The translations under genes and the position numbers were made by a program. Source: Paraburkholderia unamae (GTDB lineage: Bacteria > Pseudomonadota > Gammaproteobacteria > Burkholderiales > Burkholderiaceae). Taken from it: 64,000 bases of DNA. The stretch spans positions 186,001 through 250,000 of the forward strand of contig NZ_QLSU01000004.1 in NCBI RefSeq assembly GCF_003268775.1, given 5' to 3'. Under the pieces are notes generated by a model. The model made no database searches, was not told where the DNA came from, and was given only the letters and a program-made list of their open reading frames with translations. Shown one piece after another: positions 43,092 through 51,760 of the stretch (the stretch's first letter is position 1; each line of letters opens with the position of its first letter).

Positions 43092-44543
43092 TTACATGCC
43101 TGCCATGCACATGTACTTGATGACGACGTAGTCATCCACGCCGTAGTGCGAACCTTCGCGGCCGAGGCCCGACTGCTTCACGCCGCCGAACGGTGCGACT
43201 TCGTTCGAGATCAGGCCGGTGTTGATGCCCACCATGCCGTATTCGAGCGCTTCCGCCACGCGCCACACGCGGCCGATATCGCGGCTGTAGAAGTAGGCGG
43301 CGAGACCGAATTCGGTATCGTTCGCCATCCTGATCACTTCCTCATCCGACGAGAAGCGGAACAGCGGCGCGAGCGGGCCGAACGTTTCGTCGCGCGCGAC
43401 CTTCATCGCGGGCGTGACGCCGGTCAGAACGGTCGGCTCGAAAAAGCCGTGGCCGAGCGCGTGGCGCTTGCCGCCCGTGATCACCTGCGCGCCCTTCGCG
43501 AGCGCGTCTTCGATATGCGATTCCACCTTCAGCACGGCCGCTTCGTTGATGAGCGGGCCTTGCGTCACGCCCGACTCGGTGCCGAGACCGACCTTGAGCT
43601 TTTCGACCGCATCGCGCAGCTTCGCGGCGAACGCGTCGTACACGGCGTCGTGCACGTAGAAGCGGTTCGTGCACACGCAGGTCTGACCGCTGTTGCGATA
43701 CTTCGAAGCGATCGCGCCGGCTACGGCTGCGTCGAGATCGGCGTCTTCGAACACGATGAACGGTGCGTTGCCGCCCAGTTCCAGCGACACCTTCTTGACC
43801 GTCGATGCGCACTGGCTCATGAGCAGGCGGCCCACCGGCGTCGAGCCCGTGAACGAGAGCTTGCGCACGGTCGGGTTGCCCGTGAGTTCGCCGCCAATCG
43901 CCTTCGGGTCGCCGGTCACGACGCTGAAGATGCCGCGCGGCACGCCCGCGCGCTCGGCCAGCACGGCCAGCGCGAGCGCCGAGAACGGCGTGGCTTCGGC
44001 AGGCTTGAGCACGATCGGGCAGCCGGCCGCGAGTGCGGGGCCGACCTTGCGGGTGATCATCGCGGCCGGGAAATTCCACGGCGTGATCGCGGCGCACACG
44101 CCCACGGGTTCCTTCGTCACGACAATGCGCTTGTCATTGGCGACGGTCGGAATCGTGTCGCCGTAAATGCGCTTGCCTTCTTCCGCGAACCATTCGAGGA
44201 ACGACGCCGCGTAGCCGATCTCGCCCTTGGCTTCCGCGAGCGGCTTGCCTTGCTCGGTGGTGAGGATGAGCGCGAGGTCGTCGGCGTTTTCCATCATCAG
44301 GTCGTGCCACTTGCGCAGGATGACGCTGCGCTCCTTCGCGGTCCTGGCGCGCCATGCGGGCCATGCGGCGTTCGCGGCGGCGATCGCGCGACGCGTTTCG
44401 GCCGCGCCCATGCGCGGCACCGTGCCGATCAGCGCGCCGGTGGCGGGGTTGTTCACTTCGAGCGTGGCGCCGTCTTCAGCGCCTTGCCATTCGCCGTTGA
44501 TATAGGCGTTGTGTTGCAGCAGCGATGCGTCTTTCAGGTTCAT
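43092..44543 (-). CDS. gabD: Succinate-semialdehyde dehydrogenase
   Basis: A 483-residue aldehyde dehydrogenase that oxidises succinate semialdehyde to succinate, completing the GABA shunt. The catalytic residues are E255 (SLELGGNAP) and C289 (NSGQTCVC). FTGSTPVGRLLM and ITPWNFPAAMITRKVGPALAAGCP bind the cofactor. The length and start MNLKDASLLQHNAYINGEWQ fit GabD. It lies 114 bases downstream of gabT on the same strand, with two hairpins between, one of which repeats the GabR-type half-sites. Confidence 0.95.
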   Translation of the reverse strand: MNLKDASLLQHNAYINGEWQGAEDGATLEVNNPATGALIGTVPRMGAAETRRAIAAANAAWPAWRARTAKERSVILRKWHDLMMENADDLALILTTEQGKPLAEAKGEIGYAASFLEWFAEEGKRIYGDTIPTVANDKRIVVTKEPVGVCAAITPWNFPAAMITRKVGPALAAGCPIVLKPAEATPFSALALAVLAERAGVPRGIFSVVTGDPKAIGGELTGNPTVRKLSFTGSTPVGRLLMSQCASTVKKVSLELGGNAPFIVFEDADLDAAVAGAIASKYRNSGQTCVCTNRFYVHDAVYDAFAAKLRDAVEKLKVGLGTESGVTQGPLINEAAVLKVESHIEDALAKGAQVITGGKRHALGHGFFEPTVLTGVTPAMKVARDETFGPLAPLFRFSSDEEVIRMANDTEFGLAAYFYSRDIGRVWRVAEALEYGMVGINTGLISNEVAPFGGVKQSGLGREGSHYGVDDYVVIKYMCMAGM

Positions 44544-44583
44544 GCTGGAACTCCGGACTCAATTCGAATCGTTTAGAACGACG

Positions 44584-44643
44584 AACGGCACAGCGGCAAG
44601 CGCCGGTGTGCCGTTTCGAGGATGGCTCGCTGCACGCGAGCCA
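44584..44643 (-). promoter_or_regulatory. Two hairpins between gabT and gabD
   Basis: The first hairpin has the stem AACGGCACA / TGTGCCGTT (44584-44592 and 44607-44615). The second has TGGCTCGC / GCGAGCCA (44623-44630 and 44636-44643). Neither has a T-run. The second contains TGGCTC-N9-GAGCCA, the same half-sites and spacing as the palindrome before gabR. They could tune gabD relative to gabT by RNA processing, or form a second regulator site. Confidence 0.5.
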
Positions 44644-44657
44644 GTCTGTGTGAAGGC

Positions 44658-45950
44658 TTACGCCGGCACGCCCACTGCTTCCTTGATCGACTCTTCGAGA
44701 ATCGCGAGCGCTTCGTCGAACACGTTGTCCTGAATCGTGAGCGGGAACAGGAAGCGCACGACGTTCGAGTACACGCCGCACACGAGCAGCAGCAGGCCGC
44801 GATTCAGGGCTGCCGTTTGCACGCGCTTGGTGAAGTCGGCGTCGGCATCGCTCGTGCCCGGCTTGCAGAACTCAACGGCGTTCATCGCGCCGGGGCCGCG
44901 CACGTCGGCGATTTGCGGCACGTCGGCCTTGAGCGCGTTGAGCTTGGCCTTGAGCTTGTCGCCGAGCTTCGTGCCGCGCTCGCACAGCTTTTCTTCTTCG
45001 ATGATCTCGATCACCGCGTGCGCCGAAGCGACGGCCAGCGGGTTGCCGGCGTACGTGCCGCCGAGACCGCCAGGCGCTGCCGCGTCCATCACTTCCGCGC
45101 GGCCCACCACGCCCGAGAGGGGCATGCCGCCCGCCAGGCTCTTGGCGATCGTCATGAGGTCGGGCGTGACGTCGTAGTGTTCCATCGCGAACAGCTTGCC
45201 GGTGCGCGCGAAGCCCGTTTGCACTTCGTCGGCGATCAGCAGGATGCCGTGCGTGTCGCAGATCTTGCGCAGGCCGCGCACGAAGTCAGCCGGCGCCTGG
45301 TAGAAGCCGCCTTCGCCCTGAACCGGTTCGAAGATGATCGCGGCAACGCGCTTCGGATCGATGTCGGCCTTGAACAGCATCTCGATGTGCTTGAGCGAAT
45401 CAGCCGTGCTGATGCCGTGCACCGAGTTGGGGTACGGCGCGTGGTACACGTCGGCCGGGAACGGGCCGAACGCGAGCTTGTACGGGGCAACCTTGCCCGT
45501 GAGCGCCATGCCCATCATCGTGCGGCCGTGGAAGCCGCCCGCGAAGGCAATCACGCCCGGACGGCCCGTGTGGGCGCGAGCGATCTTGACGGCGTTTTCA
45601 ACGGCTTCGGCGCCCGTTGTGAAGAAGGCGGCCTTCTTCGCGAAGCTGCCCGGCGCGCGCTGGGCGACCTTCTCGGCCAGCGAGACATACGACTCGTAGG
45701 GGACGATCTGGTAGGCCGTGTGCGTGAACTGGTCGAGCTGCGCCTTGATGGCGGCGACGATCTTCGGATGGCGGTGGCCCGTGTTGCACACGGCGATACC
45801 GGCCGCGAAGTCGATGAAGCGGCGGCCTTCCACGTCCCACAGCTCGGCGTTCTCGGCGCGCTCGGCGTAGAAGTCGCACATCACGCCCACGCCACGCGGG
45901 GTAATGGCGTTCTTGCGGCTTTGCAGATCGGCGTTCTTGCTCACGTTCAT
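44658..45950 (-). CDS. gabT: 4-aminobutyrate--2-oxoglutarate transaminase
   Basis: A 430-residue class III aminotransferase that transfers the amino group of GABA to 2-oxoglutarate, giving succinate semialdehyde and glutamate. The PLP lysine is K270 in IAKSLAGGMPLSG. LIADEVQTGFARTGKLFAMEHYDV holds the cofactor Asp. The annotated ATG at 45950 touches the AAGGAG ribosome binding site directly, whereas a GTG two codons later (45944) has it at six bases and may be the true start. It is the first gene of gabTD, divergent from the MocR regulator. Confidence 0.95.
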   Translation of the reverse strand: MNVSKNADLQSRKNAITPRGVGVMCDFYAERAENAELWDVEGRRFIDFAAGIAVCNTGHRHPKIVAAIKAQLDQFTHTAYQIVPYESYVSLAEKVAQRAPGSFAKKAAFFTTGAEAVENAVKIARAHTGRPGVIAFAGGFHGRTMMGMALTGKVAPYKLAFGPFPADVYHAPYPNSVHGISTADSLKHIEMLFKADIDPKRVAAIIFEPVQGEGGFYQAPADFVRGLRKICDTHGILLIADEVQTGFARTGKLFAMEHYDVTPDLMTIAKSLAGGMPLSGVVGRAEVMDAAAPGGLGGTYAGNPLAVASAHAVIEIIEEEKLCERGTKLGDKLKAKLNALKADVPQIADVRGPGAMNAVEFCKPGTSDADADFTKRVQTAALNRGLLLLVCGVYSNVVRFLFPLTIQDNVFDEALAILEESIKEAVGVPA

Positions 45951-46028
45951 CTCCTTCGGAATCAGTGTCAGTTCTGAGGTTGGCAGGCGGACCAGACATC
46001 AGGTCCATGCCGCGACTATACTCACGTT

Positions 46029-46073
46029 TGGCTCTAAATTTCAGAGCCATTCAGTGCAATCTTTAGGAGCCAA
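46029..46073. promoter_or_regulatory. Candidate GabR operator
   Basis: TGGCTC-N9-GAGCCA (46029-46049) is a 21-bp interrupted palindrome between divergent gabT and the MocR gene. A further GAGCCAA (46067-46073) completes a second inverted pair with TTGGCTC (46028-46034). Clustered repeats near the regulator's own start suit a MocR-type autoregulator. The AGGAG ribosome binding site of the regulator overlaps the last copy. Confidence 0.6.
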
Positions 46074-46078
46074 TTTCG

Positions 46079-47707
46079 ATGCGCGCGAGTGTCCTGTCCG
46101 ACTGGCTGGCCCAACGGCTCGATCGCGGAAGCGCCCAGCCGGTCTACCGTCAACTGCACAAGCTGCTCCAGCAGGCGATCCTCTCCCGGGAGCTGCCGGC
46201 GGGCGCACGGGTGCCGTCGTCGCGGCTGCTGGCGGCGGAGCTTGGCATTGCGCGCAATACCGTGACGCAGGTCTACGAACAATTGGTGCTCGAAGGCTAT
46301 GTGACGTCGGCAACGGGGCGCGGCACCTTCGTGGCCGATACGTCGCCTGACGAGATCGTCGGGGCAGCGGAAATTGGCTCCATGGAAACGGTGAAAAAGG
46401 CGAGTAATTCAGGAGCCGTCGCCGTCGAAAATGCGATCGCAACTAACAGCCCAAGTTTGGGCGGTACGGGAGTGCACGCTATCGCGGCGGGCGGCCCGGC
46501 AGTGGGCGCAGTTGGCGCCCAGCCGCCGCGCGCGGCGGCTCGGGCGCTCTCCACCCGCGGCGCGCGCCTGGTTGCCGGCGCGGGCGTTTCCAAGCGCCAG
46601 GGCGGCGCGTTCATGCCCGGCGTGCCCGACGTCTCGCGCTTCCCCGCGCGCATCTGGACGCGCCTGCACAACAAGTACTGGCGCAGCCTGCGTCCGGACC
46701 TGCTGACCTACGCGCCTGGCGGCGGCCTCGCGCTCCTGCGCCACGTGCTCGCCGACTATCTGCGCACCTCGCGCTCGGTGCGCTGCTCGCCCGAACAGAT
46801 CATCATCACGACGGGCATCCACCAGTCGGTGGACCTGGCCGTGCGCCTGCTCTCCGACCCCGGCGACACCATCTGGACCGAAGACCCGTGCTACTGGGGC
46901 GTGCGCAGCGTGCTGCACGTTTCGGGCCTCAGCGCGCGGCCCATCGCCGTGGACAGCGAAGGTCTCAATCCCTCGCCCGCCGACTTTGCCGCGCCGCCGC
47001 CCAAGCTCATGCTCGTCACGCCCTCGCATCAGTACCCGCTTGGCATGGTGATGAGCCTCGCGCGCCGCCGCATGCTGCTGGAGTACGCGCGCCAGCATCA
47101 GTGCTGGATCATCGAGGACGATTACGACAGCGAGTTCCGTTACGGCAGCCGCCCGCTCGCGTCGTTGCAGGGGCTCGATACGGCGGGGCAGGTGATCTAC
47201 GTGGGGAGCTTCGGCAAGACGTTGTTTCCCGGCTTGCGCGTGGGCTATCTCGTCGCGCCGCAAGCACTCGCGGAAAGCTTCGCGACCGCGAGCGCCGAGC
47301 TGTATCGCGAGGGGCAGTTGATCCAGCAGGCCGTGCTCGCCGAATTCATCGCCGAGGGGCATTTCACGTCGCATATCCGCAAGATGCGCGCGCTCTACGG
47401 CCAGCGCCGCCAGGTGCTGCTCGACGCTGTGTCGCGCCGCTACGGCGACGCCTTGCCCGCCATGGGCGGCGACGCGGGCCTGCACGTCGTCATGCAGTTG
47501 CCCGAGGGCAGCGACGACCGCGCCGTGGCCGAAGCCGCGCTCGCGCGCAATATCGTCGTGCGGCCGCTTTCGGGGTACTACTCGGCGCGCGAGCGCGCGG
47601 CCTCGGGTTTGCTGATCGGCTACGCGTGCGTGCCCGACGAGGAGATCGCGCCGGCGTTCGAGACGCTGGCCGAAGCGATCGATACGACCTTGCCCGCGTT
47701 CGCGTGA
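46079..47707 (+). CDS. gabR: MocR/GabR-type PLP-dependent regulator
   Basis: A 542-residue fusion of a GntR winged helix (about 15-88: QPVYRQLHKLLQQAILSRELPAGARVPSSRLLAAELGIARNTVTQVYEQL) and an aminotransferase-like domain (about 165-540). The PLP lysine is K380 in SFGKTLFPGLRVGYLVAP. The linker between them (about 92-160) is Ala/Gly/Ser-rich and longer than in most members. Being divergent from gabTD strongly suggests a GabR role, sensing GABA and activating gabTD. The ATG at 46079 follows AGGAG. Confidence 0.9.
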   Translation: MRASVLSDWLAQRLDRGSAQPVYRQLHKLLQQAILSRELPAGARVPSSRLLAAELGIARNTVTQVYEQLVLEGYVTSATGRGTFVADTSPDEIVGAAEIGSMETVKKASNSGAVAVENAIATNSPSLGGTGVHAIAAGGPAVGAVGAQPPRAAARALSTRGARLVAGAGVSKRQGGAFMPGVPDVSRFPARIWTRLHNKYWRSLRPDLLTYAPGGGLALLRHVLADYLRTSRSVRCSPEQIIITTGIHQSVDLAVRLLSDPGDTIWTEDPCYWGVRSVLHVSGLSARPIAVDSEGLNPSPADFAAPPPKLMLVTPSHQYPLGMVMSLARRRMLLEYARQHQCWIIEDDYDSEFRYGSRPLASLQGLDTAGQVIYVGSFGKTLFPGLRVGYLVAPQALAESFATASAELYREGQLIQQAVLAEFIAEGHFTSHIRKMRALYGQRRQVLLDAVSRRYGDALPAMGGDAGLHVVMQLPEGSDDRAVAEAALARNIVVRPLSGYYSARERAASGLLIGYACVPDEEIAPAFETLAEAIDTTLPAFA

Positions 47708-47719
47708 GCGCTTCTATGC

Positions 47720-48556
47720 CTAGAGCCGGATCAGCACCGCGCCGCACGTGACGAGCGCACACGCCACCATGCGCCGCGCCGTGAGCTTCTCGTTCATGAA
47801 CAGCCAGCCGATCAGCACGGCGAAGATCGACGAGAGCTCGCGCAACGCGGAAACCATCGCGATAGGCAGAAAGCGGAACGCTTCGATCACGAGGCAATAC
47901 GCCGTGAGCGCGAGCACGCCCGCGAGCATGCCGCGTGCGACCTCGGCCTTTGACGTGAACATCCGCGCCACGCCGCCGCGCAGCTTGCAGACCACGAAAA
48001 ACTGCGGCACGTTCCAGAGCAGATACACCCACATGATGTAGCTGAGCGCGTTGCCGGCGAGGCGCGCGCCGAGGCCGTCGATGATCGAGTACATCGCGAT
48101 GAAGAGGCCCGTGAGCAGCGCATAGGGCACGCTCTCGCCGGAAAAGCGCATGCCGCGCCGGAATGCGAGCGACATGATGCCGAGCGAGACGAGCGTGACG
48201 CCCGCGGCCGCGAGCCCATGCAGTTCCTCATGCGCGAACACGAGCGCGCCCACGAACACGAGCAGCGGCGAGAGCCCGCGCGCGATGGGGTAGATCTGCC
48301 CGAAGTCGCCGCTGCGATAAGCGCGAATCAGCGTGAAGCAGTACGCGAACTCCAGCACCGCCGAAGCCGCGATATACGGCCAGCTTGCCTGCGCGGGCAG
48401 CGGCAGCACGCACACGCCGATCGCGCTCACGACGATGTACGGAACCGAGAACATGCCGAGCAGCCAGAGCCGGTCGCCCGAAAGATGGAGGAAGGCGTTC
48501 CAGCTCGCGTGCATGAGTGCCGAGAGCAGGACCAGCAGGACGACGAAACTGGCCAT
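47720..48556 (-). CDS. EamA/DMT family membrane transporter
   Basis: A 278-residue membrane protein with about ten hydrophobic segments in two EamA-like halves. It begins MASFVVLLVLLSALMHASWNAFLHLSGD, typical of this branch. SGDFGQIYPIARGLSPLLVFVGALVFAHEEL is the conserved loop of the first half, and ALRELSSIFAVLIGWLFMNEKLTARRMVACALV that of the second. The ATG at 48556 starts the first helix directly. It converges with the gabR gene. The substrate is unknown. Confidence 0.87.
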   Translation of the reverse strand: MASFVVLLVLLSALMHASWNAFLHLSGDRLWLLGMFSVPYIVVSAIGVCVLPLPAQASWPYIAASAVLEFAYCFTLIRAYRSGDFGQIYPIARGLSPLLVFVGALVFAHEELHGLAAAGVTLVSLGIMSLAFRRGMRFSGESVPYALLTGLFIAMYSIIDGLGARLAGNALSYIMWVYLLWNVPQFFVVCKLRGGVARMFTSKAEVARGMLAGVLALTAYCLVIEAFRFLPIAMVSALRELSSIFAVLIGWLFMNEKLTARRMVACALVTCGAVLIRL

Positions 48557-48649
48557 TGGGATTGCGAATCGAATCGACTTGTTGGAGGCGCGGGCCGTTG
48601 CGGCCGCAATCGTGTGATTATTCCAGCGAACGCGCACGTCCGCCAGAAA

Positions 48650-48673
48650 GAAAGTAAAACGGGCGCGAGCCCG
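48650..48673 (-). terminator. Probable terminator of phnCDE
   Basis: On the - strand the stem CGGGC-TCGC-GCCCG is followed by TTTTACTTTC, about 45 bases after the phnE stop. A larger alternative stem pairs GCGCGAGCC upstream with GGCTCGCGC. Confidence 0.55.
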
Positions 48674-48717
48674 TATTGTGATTCTGTGGAGGCTCGCGCG
48701 GGCTTTGGGGGAGTGCG

Positions 48718-49575
48718 TCAGATCACGCGTGCGCGCAGTCGCGCGGAAATCAGGTCGATGACCGTGACCACGGCGATCACCATGATGAGCACGGCGCAGG
48801 TTTGCGGATAGTCGAACGAACGAATTTCCTCATACAACACCACGCCGATGCCGCCCGCGCCCACCATGCCCACCACCATCGCCGAGCGCACGTTCGACTC
48901 GAACCGGTAGAGCGCGTACGAGATCCACAGCGGCATGACCTGGGGCAGCACGCCATAAATGATCTCGTCGAGCGGCGAGGCGCCCGTGGCGCGCACGCCT
49001 TCCACGGGGCGCGGGTCGATGGCCTCCACGGCTTCGGCGAAGAGTTTCGCGAGCACACCCGTGGTGTGGACCCACAACGCCAGCACGCCCGCGAACGGTC
49101 CGAGCCCCACGGCCACGATGAACAGCATCGCGAACACCATCTCGTTGATGGCGCGGCAGGCGTCCATCAACCGGCGCACCGGCTGGAGGACCCAGTTGGG
49201 TGCGAGATTGTGCGCCGACATCAGGCCGAACGGCACCGCGCAGACGATGGCGAGCGCCGTGCCCCACAGCGCCACGGCCAGCGTCACCCACATTTCGCCC
49301 ACGTAGGTGCGCCATTCCGTGAAGTCGGGCGGAAAGAAGCCGCGCGCGAACGTGCCCATGTTCGCCGAGTCGGCGAAGAGGTCGAGCGGGCGCATGTCGG
49401 CGCCGCGCCACGCCACGCCGAGCAGCGCGAACACGATGGCCCAGAGCACGAGCGAGGACCAGCTGCGCTTGCCCGTGGGTCTCGCCGCCGGGCTGGGAGC
49501 CGCAGCGGCGGTGGCGGATTGCGCCTCGGTGCCGTGCGCCGCGACGCGTGAGCTGTCGAAATCCATCGCGCCCAT
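48718..49575 (-). CDS. phnE: Phosphonate ABC transporter permease PhnE
   Basis: A 285-residue inner-membrane permease. A disordered Ala/Ser-rich N-terminus (about 1-38) precedes about six membrane segments. The binding-protein-dependent EAA-like loop is [26 protein letters not shown] (about 193-218). [50 protein letters not shown] is characteristic of PhnE. The ATG at 49575 overlaps the phnD stop by one base. It is the last gene of phnCDE. Confidence 0.94.
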   Translation of the reverse strand: MGAMDFDSSRVAAHGTEAQSATAAAAPSPAARPTGKRSWSSLVLWAIVFALLGVAWRGADMRPLDLFADSANMGTFARGFFPPDFTEWRTYVGEMWVTLAVALWGTALAIVCAVPFGLMSAHNLAPNWVLQPVRRLMDACRAINEMVFAMLFIVAVGLGPFAGVLALWVHTTGVLAKLFAEAVEAIDPRPVEGVRATGASPLDEIIYGVLPQVMPLWISYALYRFESNVRSAMVVGMVGAGGIGVVLYEEIRSFDYPQTCAVLIMVIAVVTVIDLISARLRARVI

Positions 49576-50561
49576 TACTGCTTCGCGGGTGCGGCGAGTG
49601 CGCCGATCTTCGCGTCGATGGCCGCGATCTGGCTCTTGCGGTCGTCGTCGGAGAGATGCGTGTCGGCGGCGATCTTTTCCTTCTGCTGGAACAGCGCGAC
49701 CTGGCGGATCGGCTGCAACTGCGCGTCGCTGGCGGGCGCGAAGCCGGCATAGCCCGTGATGTCGGCCATGATCTTCTTCTCGCGCGGGTCGGTCTTGGCG
49801 TAATGGTAGAAGAAGTCGCGCAGCTTCTGCTTGGTGGCTTCAGGCAGGTCCTTGCGGTACACGAGCGGATCGGACGGAATGATCGGCGAGGTCCACAGCA
49901 CGCGCACCTGCGCGAAGCGATCCGGGTGCTTCTGCTGGAGCGTGGCGAGTTCGATGGTGTTGTTGGTGGCGATGTCCACCTTGTTGTTGACCACGGCGAG
50001 CAGGTTCGCTTCATGGCTCGACGGCAGCACCGTCTTGAAGTTCGAGCCGTTCACCGAAACGCCGTGCTGCGCGAACAGGTAGTAGCCCGGAATGAGCGTG
50101 CCCGAGGTGGAATTGGGGTCGCCCCAGCCGAGCGTGAGATCCTTAGTATTCTTGAATACATCGTCGATCGTCTTCACGCGGCTGTTCACGTTGGTGATGA
50201 GCACCGACTTGTAGCCCGCGTCGCCGTTCGCGTAAAGCACTTTCGCGAAGATCTCGCCGTTCGAGCGGTCCACGGCTTCCATGGCCGAAGCATTGCCGAA
50301 GTAGCCGATCTGCACCTTGTTGAAGCGCATTGCCTCGATGATGCCCGAGTAGTCGGTGGCGAAGAACGCCTTCACGGAGAGGCCGGTCTGCTTGTTCAGG
50401 TCGTCGATGAACGGCTGCCAGCGCTGCTTGAGTACCGCCGACGAATCCGTCGAAATGATGCCGAAATTGAGGTCTTCCGCATGGGCGGCCGCGCTGCCGA
50501 GCGAGGCAAACGCGACGGCGCCGGCGGCGCACCAGGAGAGCATGGAGCGGAGCAGTTTCAT
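49575..50561 (-). CDS. phnD: Phosphonate ABC transporter substrate-binding protein PhnD
   Basis: A 328-residue periplasmic protein that captures phosphonates such as 2-aminoethylphosphonate. The signal peptide ends near [14 protein letters not shown] (about 22-35). The family core is [69 protein letters not shown], and [20 protein letters not shown] follows. The ATG at 50561 gives the signal peptide; longer readings are not needed. It is the second gene of phnCDE, 52 bases after phnC. Confidence 0.95.
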   Translation of the reverse strand: MKLLRSMLSWCAAGAVAFASLGSAAAHAEDLNFGIISTDSSAVLKQRWQPFIDDLNKQTGLSVKAFFATDYSGIIEAMRFNKVQIGYFGNASAMEAVDRSNGEIFAKVLYANGDAGYKSVLITNVNSRVKTIDDVFKNTKDLTLGWGDPNSTSGTLIPGYYLFAQHGVSVNGSNFKTVLPSSHEANLLAVVNNKVDIATNNTIELATLQQKHPDRFAQVRVLWTSPIIPSDPLVYRKDLPEATKQKLRDFFYHYAKTDPREKKIMADITGYAGFAPASDAQLQPIRQVALFQQKEKIAADTHLSDDDRKSQIAAIDAKIGALAAPAKQ

Positions 50562-50613
50562 GGGAGCGGTCCGTGGAGAGAGGAACGTCAAGGGTTGAGA
50601 ATGCGTGGCCGGG

Positions 50614-51441
50614 TCAGGCCGCGCGGGGTTGTGCGCCAAAGCGCTGTACGGCGGACGGCGCCGCATCGGGTTCGAGCAATTCGCGCGCGGCGCTGCCATA
50701 AAGCTGTTGCAGCAACGCGGGCGTGAGCGCCGCAGAAGGACCGTCGTACACGACGCGCCCTTCGCGCAACGCAACGGTGCGCGGGCAATACTGCATGGCG
50801 ATATCCACCTGATGCAGCGAGACCACCACCGTGAGACTGTGATCGCGGTTGAGCATGCGCAGCATGTCCATCACGCGGCGCGATGATTCGGGGTCGAGCG
50901 AAGCAATCGGCTCGTCGGCGAGAATGAGGCGCGCGCGTTGCACGAGCGCGCGTGCAAGCGCCGCGCGCTGCTGCTGGCCACCCGAGAGATTCGAGGCGCG
51001 TTCCGCAGCCTTGTGCGCGATGCCCACTTCGCCGAGGGCGGCCAGCATGAGTTCGCGCTCCGCGCGCGGAAAGCGGCCCGTGAGCCTGCGCCACAGCGGC
51101 AAACGCGAAAGCGCGCCGATCAGCACATTGGTTTCCACGGTGAGCCGATGCACGAGATTGAATTGCTGGAACACGAAGCCGATGTCGCGGCGAATGCGGC
51201 GCACCTCGCGCACGATGCGACCGTCCTGCTGGATCGGGCGGCCGAGAATGTCGATGCGCGACGGCTGCGGATCGGAGGCCGTGAAGCCTGCGATCTGGCG
51301 CAGCAAGGTCGATTTGCCCGAGCCCGATGCGCCGATCAGCGCGACCATTTCGCCCTCGCCGATGCGCAGGTTGATTTCGTCGAGCGCCTTGCGGCCGCTC
51401 TCGAAACTTTTCGATAGGCGTTCGATGCGTATGGCTTCCAT
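50614..51441 (-). CDS. phnC: Phosphonate ABC transporter ATP-binding protein PhnC
   Basis: A 275-residue ABC ATPase. Walker A is [12 protein letters not shown] (about 37-48), the signature is [19 protein letters not shown], and Walker B is [45 protein letters not shown] is the PhnC-type Q-loop region. The ATG at 51441 is preferred; an upstream start adds 11 basic residues. It is the first gene of phnCDE. A PhnF-type palindrome and a Pho-box-like sequence lie 70-150 bases upstream. Confidence 0.95.
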   Translation of the reverse strand: MEAIRIERLSKSFESGRKALDEINLRIGEGEMVALIGASGSGKSTLLRQIAGFTASDPQPSRIDILGRPIQQDGRIVREVRRIRRDIGFVFQQFNLVHRLTVETNVLIGALSRLPLWRRLTGRFPRAERELMLAALGEVGIAHKAAERASNLSGGQQQRAALARALVQRARLILADEPIASLDPESSRRVMDMLRMLNRDHSLTVVVSLHQVDIAMQYCPRTVALREGRVVYDGPSAALTPALLQQLYGSAARELLEPDAAPSAVQRFGAQPRAA

Positions 51442-51514
51442 AACAATCCGTCGCGGGTGAAGTCGAGGGCTCATTCTAGGAAGCGACTGTGACGGTTGAG
51501 TGAAGGTGTCGCGA

Positions 51515-51524
51515 CGTCTAGACG
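51515..51524. promoter_or_regulatory. Candidate PhnF operator of phnCDE
   Basis: CGTCTAGACG is a perfect 10-bp palindrome identical to the core of the 18-bp palindrome at 31020-31037. A further half-site ACGTCT lies at 51530-51535. It sits just downstream of the TATAAG element read on the - strand, a repressor-like position. Confidence 0.6.
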
Positions 51525-51570
51525 ACTACACGTCTTATATTTTTTGGTCGGAGGAATTGAGGCGCACGAT

Positions 51571-51588
51571 GTGACAGACACATGACGG
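51571..51588 (-). promoter_or_regulatory. PhoB-box-like sequence upstream of phnC
   Basis: Read on the - strand, CCGTCATGTGTCTGTCAC matches the 7-4-7 Pho-box layout CTGTCAT-N4-CTGTCAC with one mismatch in the two heptamers. It lies about 130 bases before the phnC start in the right orientation. Phosphate-starvation control of phosphonate uptake is common, but the distance to a good -10 is not ideal. Confidence 0.5.
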
Positions 51589-51760
51589 AAAACATCTGTC
51601 ATGCTTAATGTCAGAGGAAGCGGCTATATTGTCGGCAGTGCGTGTGGTGTCCCTGGTTTCGCTGACTTATTGCTGACACACGCGCCGAAACTCATGCTGT
51701 TGTAGACAATGCGGCCGCACACAACGGTCCCGATCCGAACAAGTAACGAAACCCGGCGCC

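Larger units (their letters stand above)
51442..51760. other. Intergenic region between phnC and the M14 peptidase gene
   Basis: A 319-base gap between divergent genes. It carries the phnC control region: a PhnF-type palindrome near 51515, a TATAAG -10-like element on the - strand at 51532-51537, and a Pho-box-like element at 51571-51588. Nothing clear is seen for the + strand gene. Confidence 0.6.

Noticed and set aside
51596..51613. Second Pho box on the + strand (CTGTCAT...TGTCA)
   Set aside because: The half-sites are 12 bases apart instead of 11, and the following gene is an M14 peptidase with no clear phosphate link.
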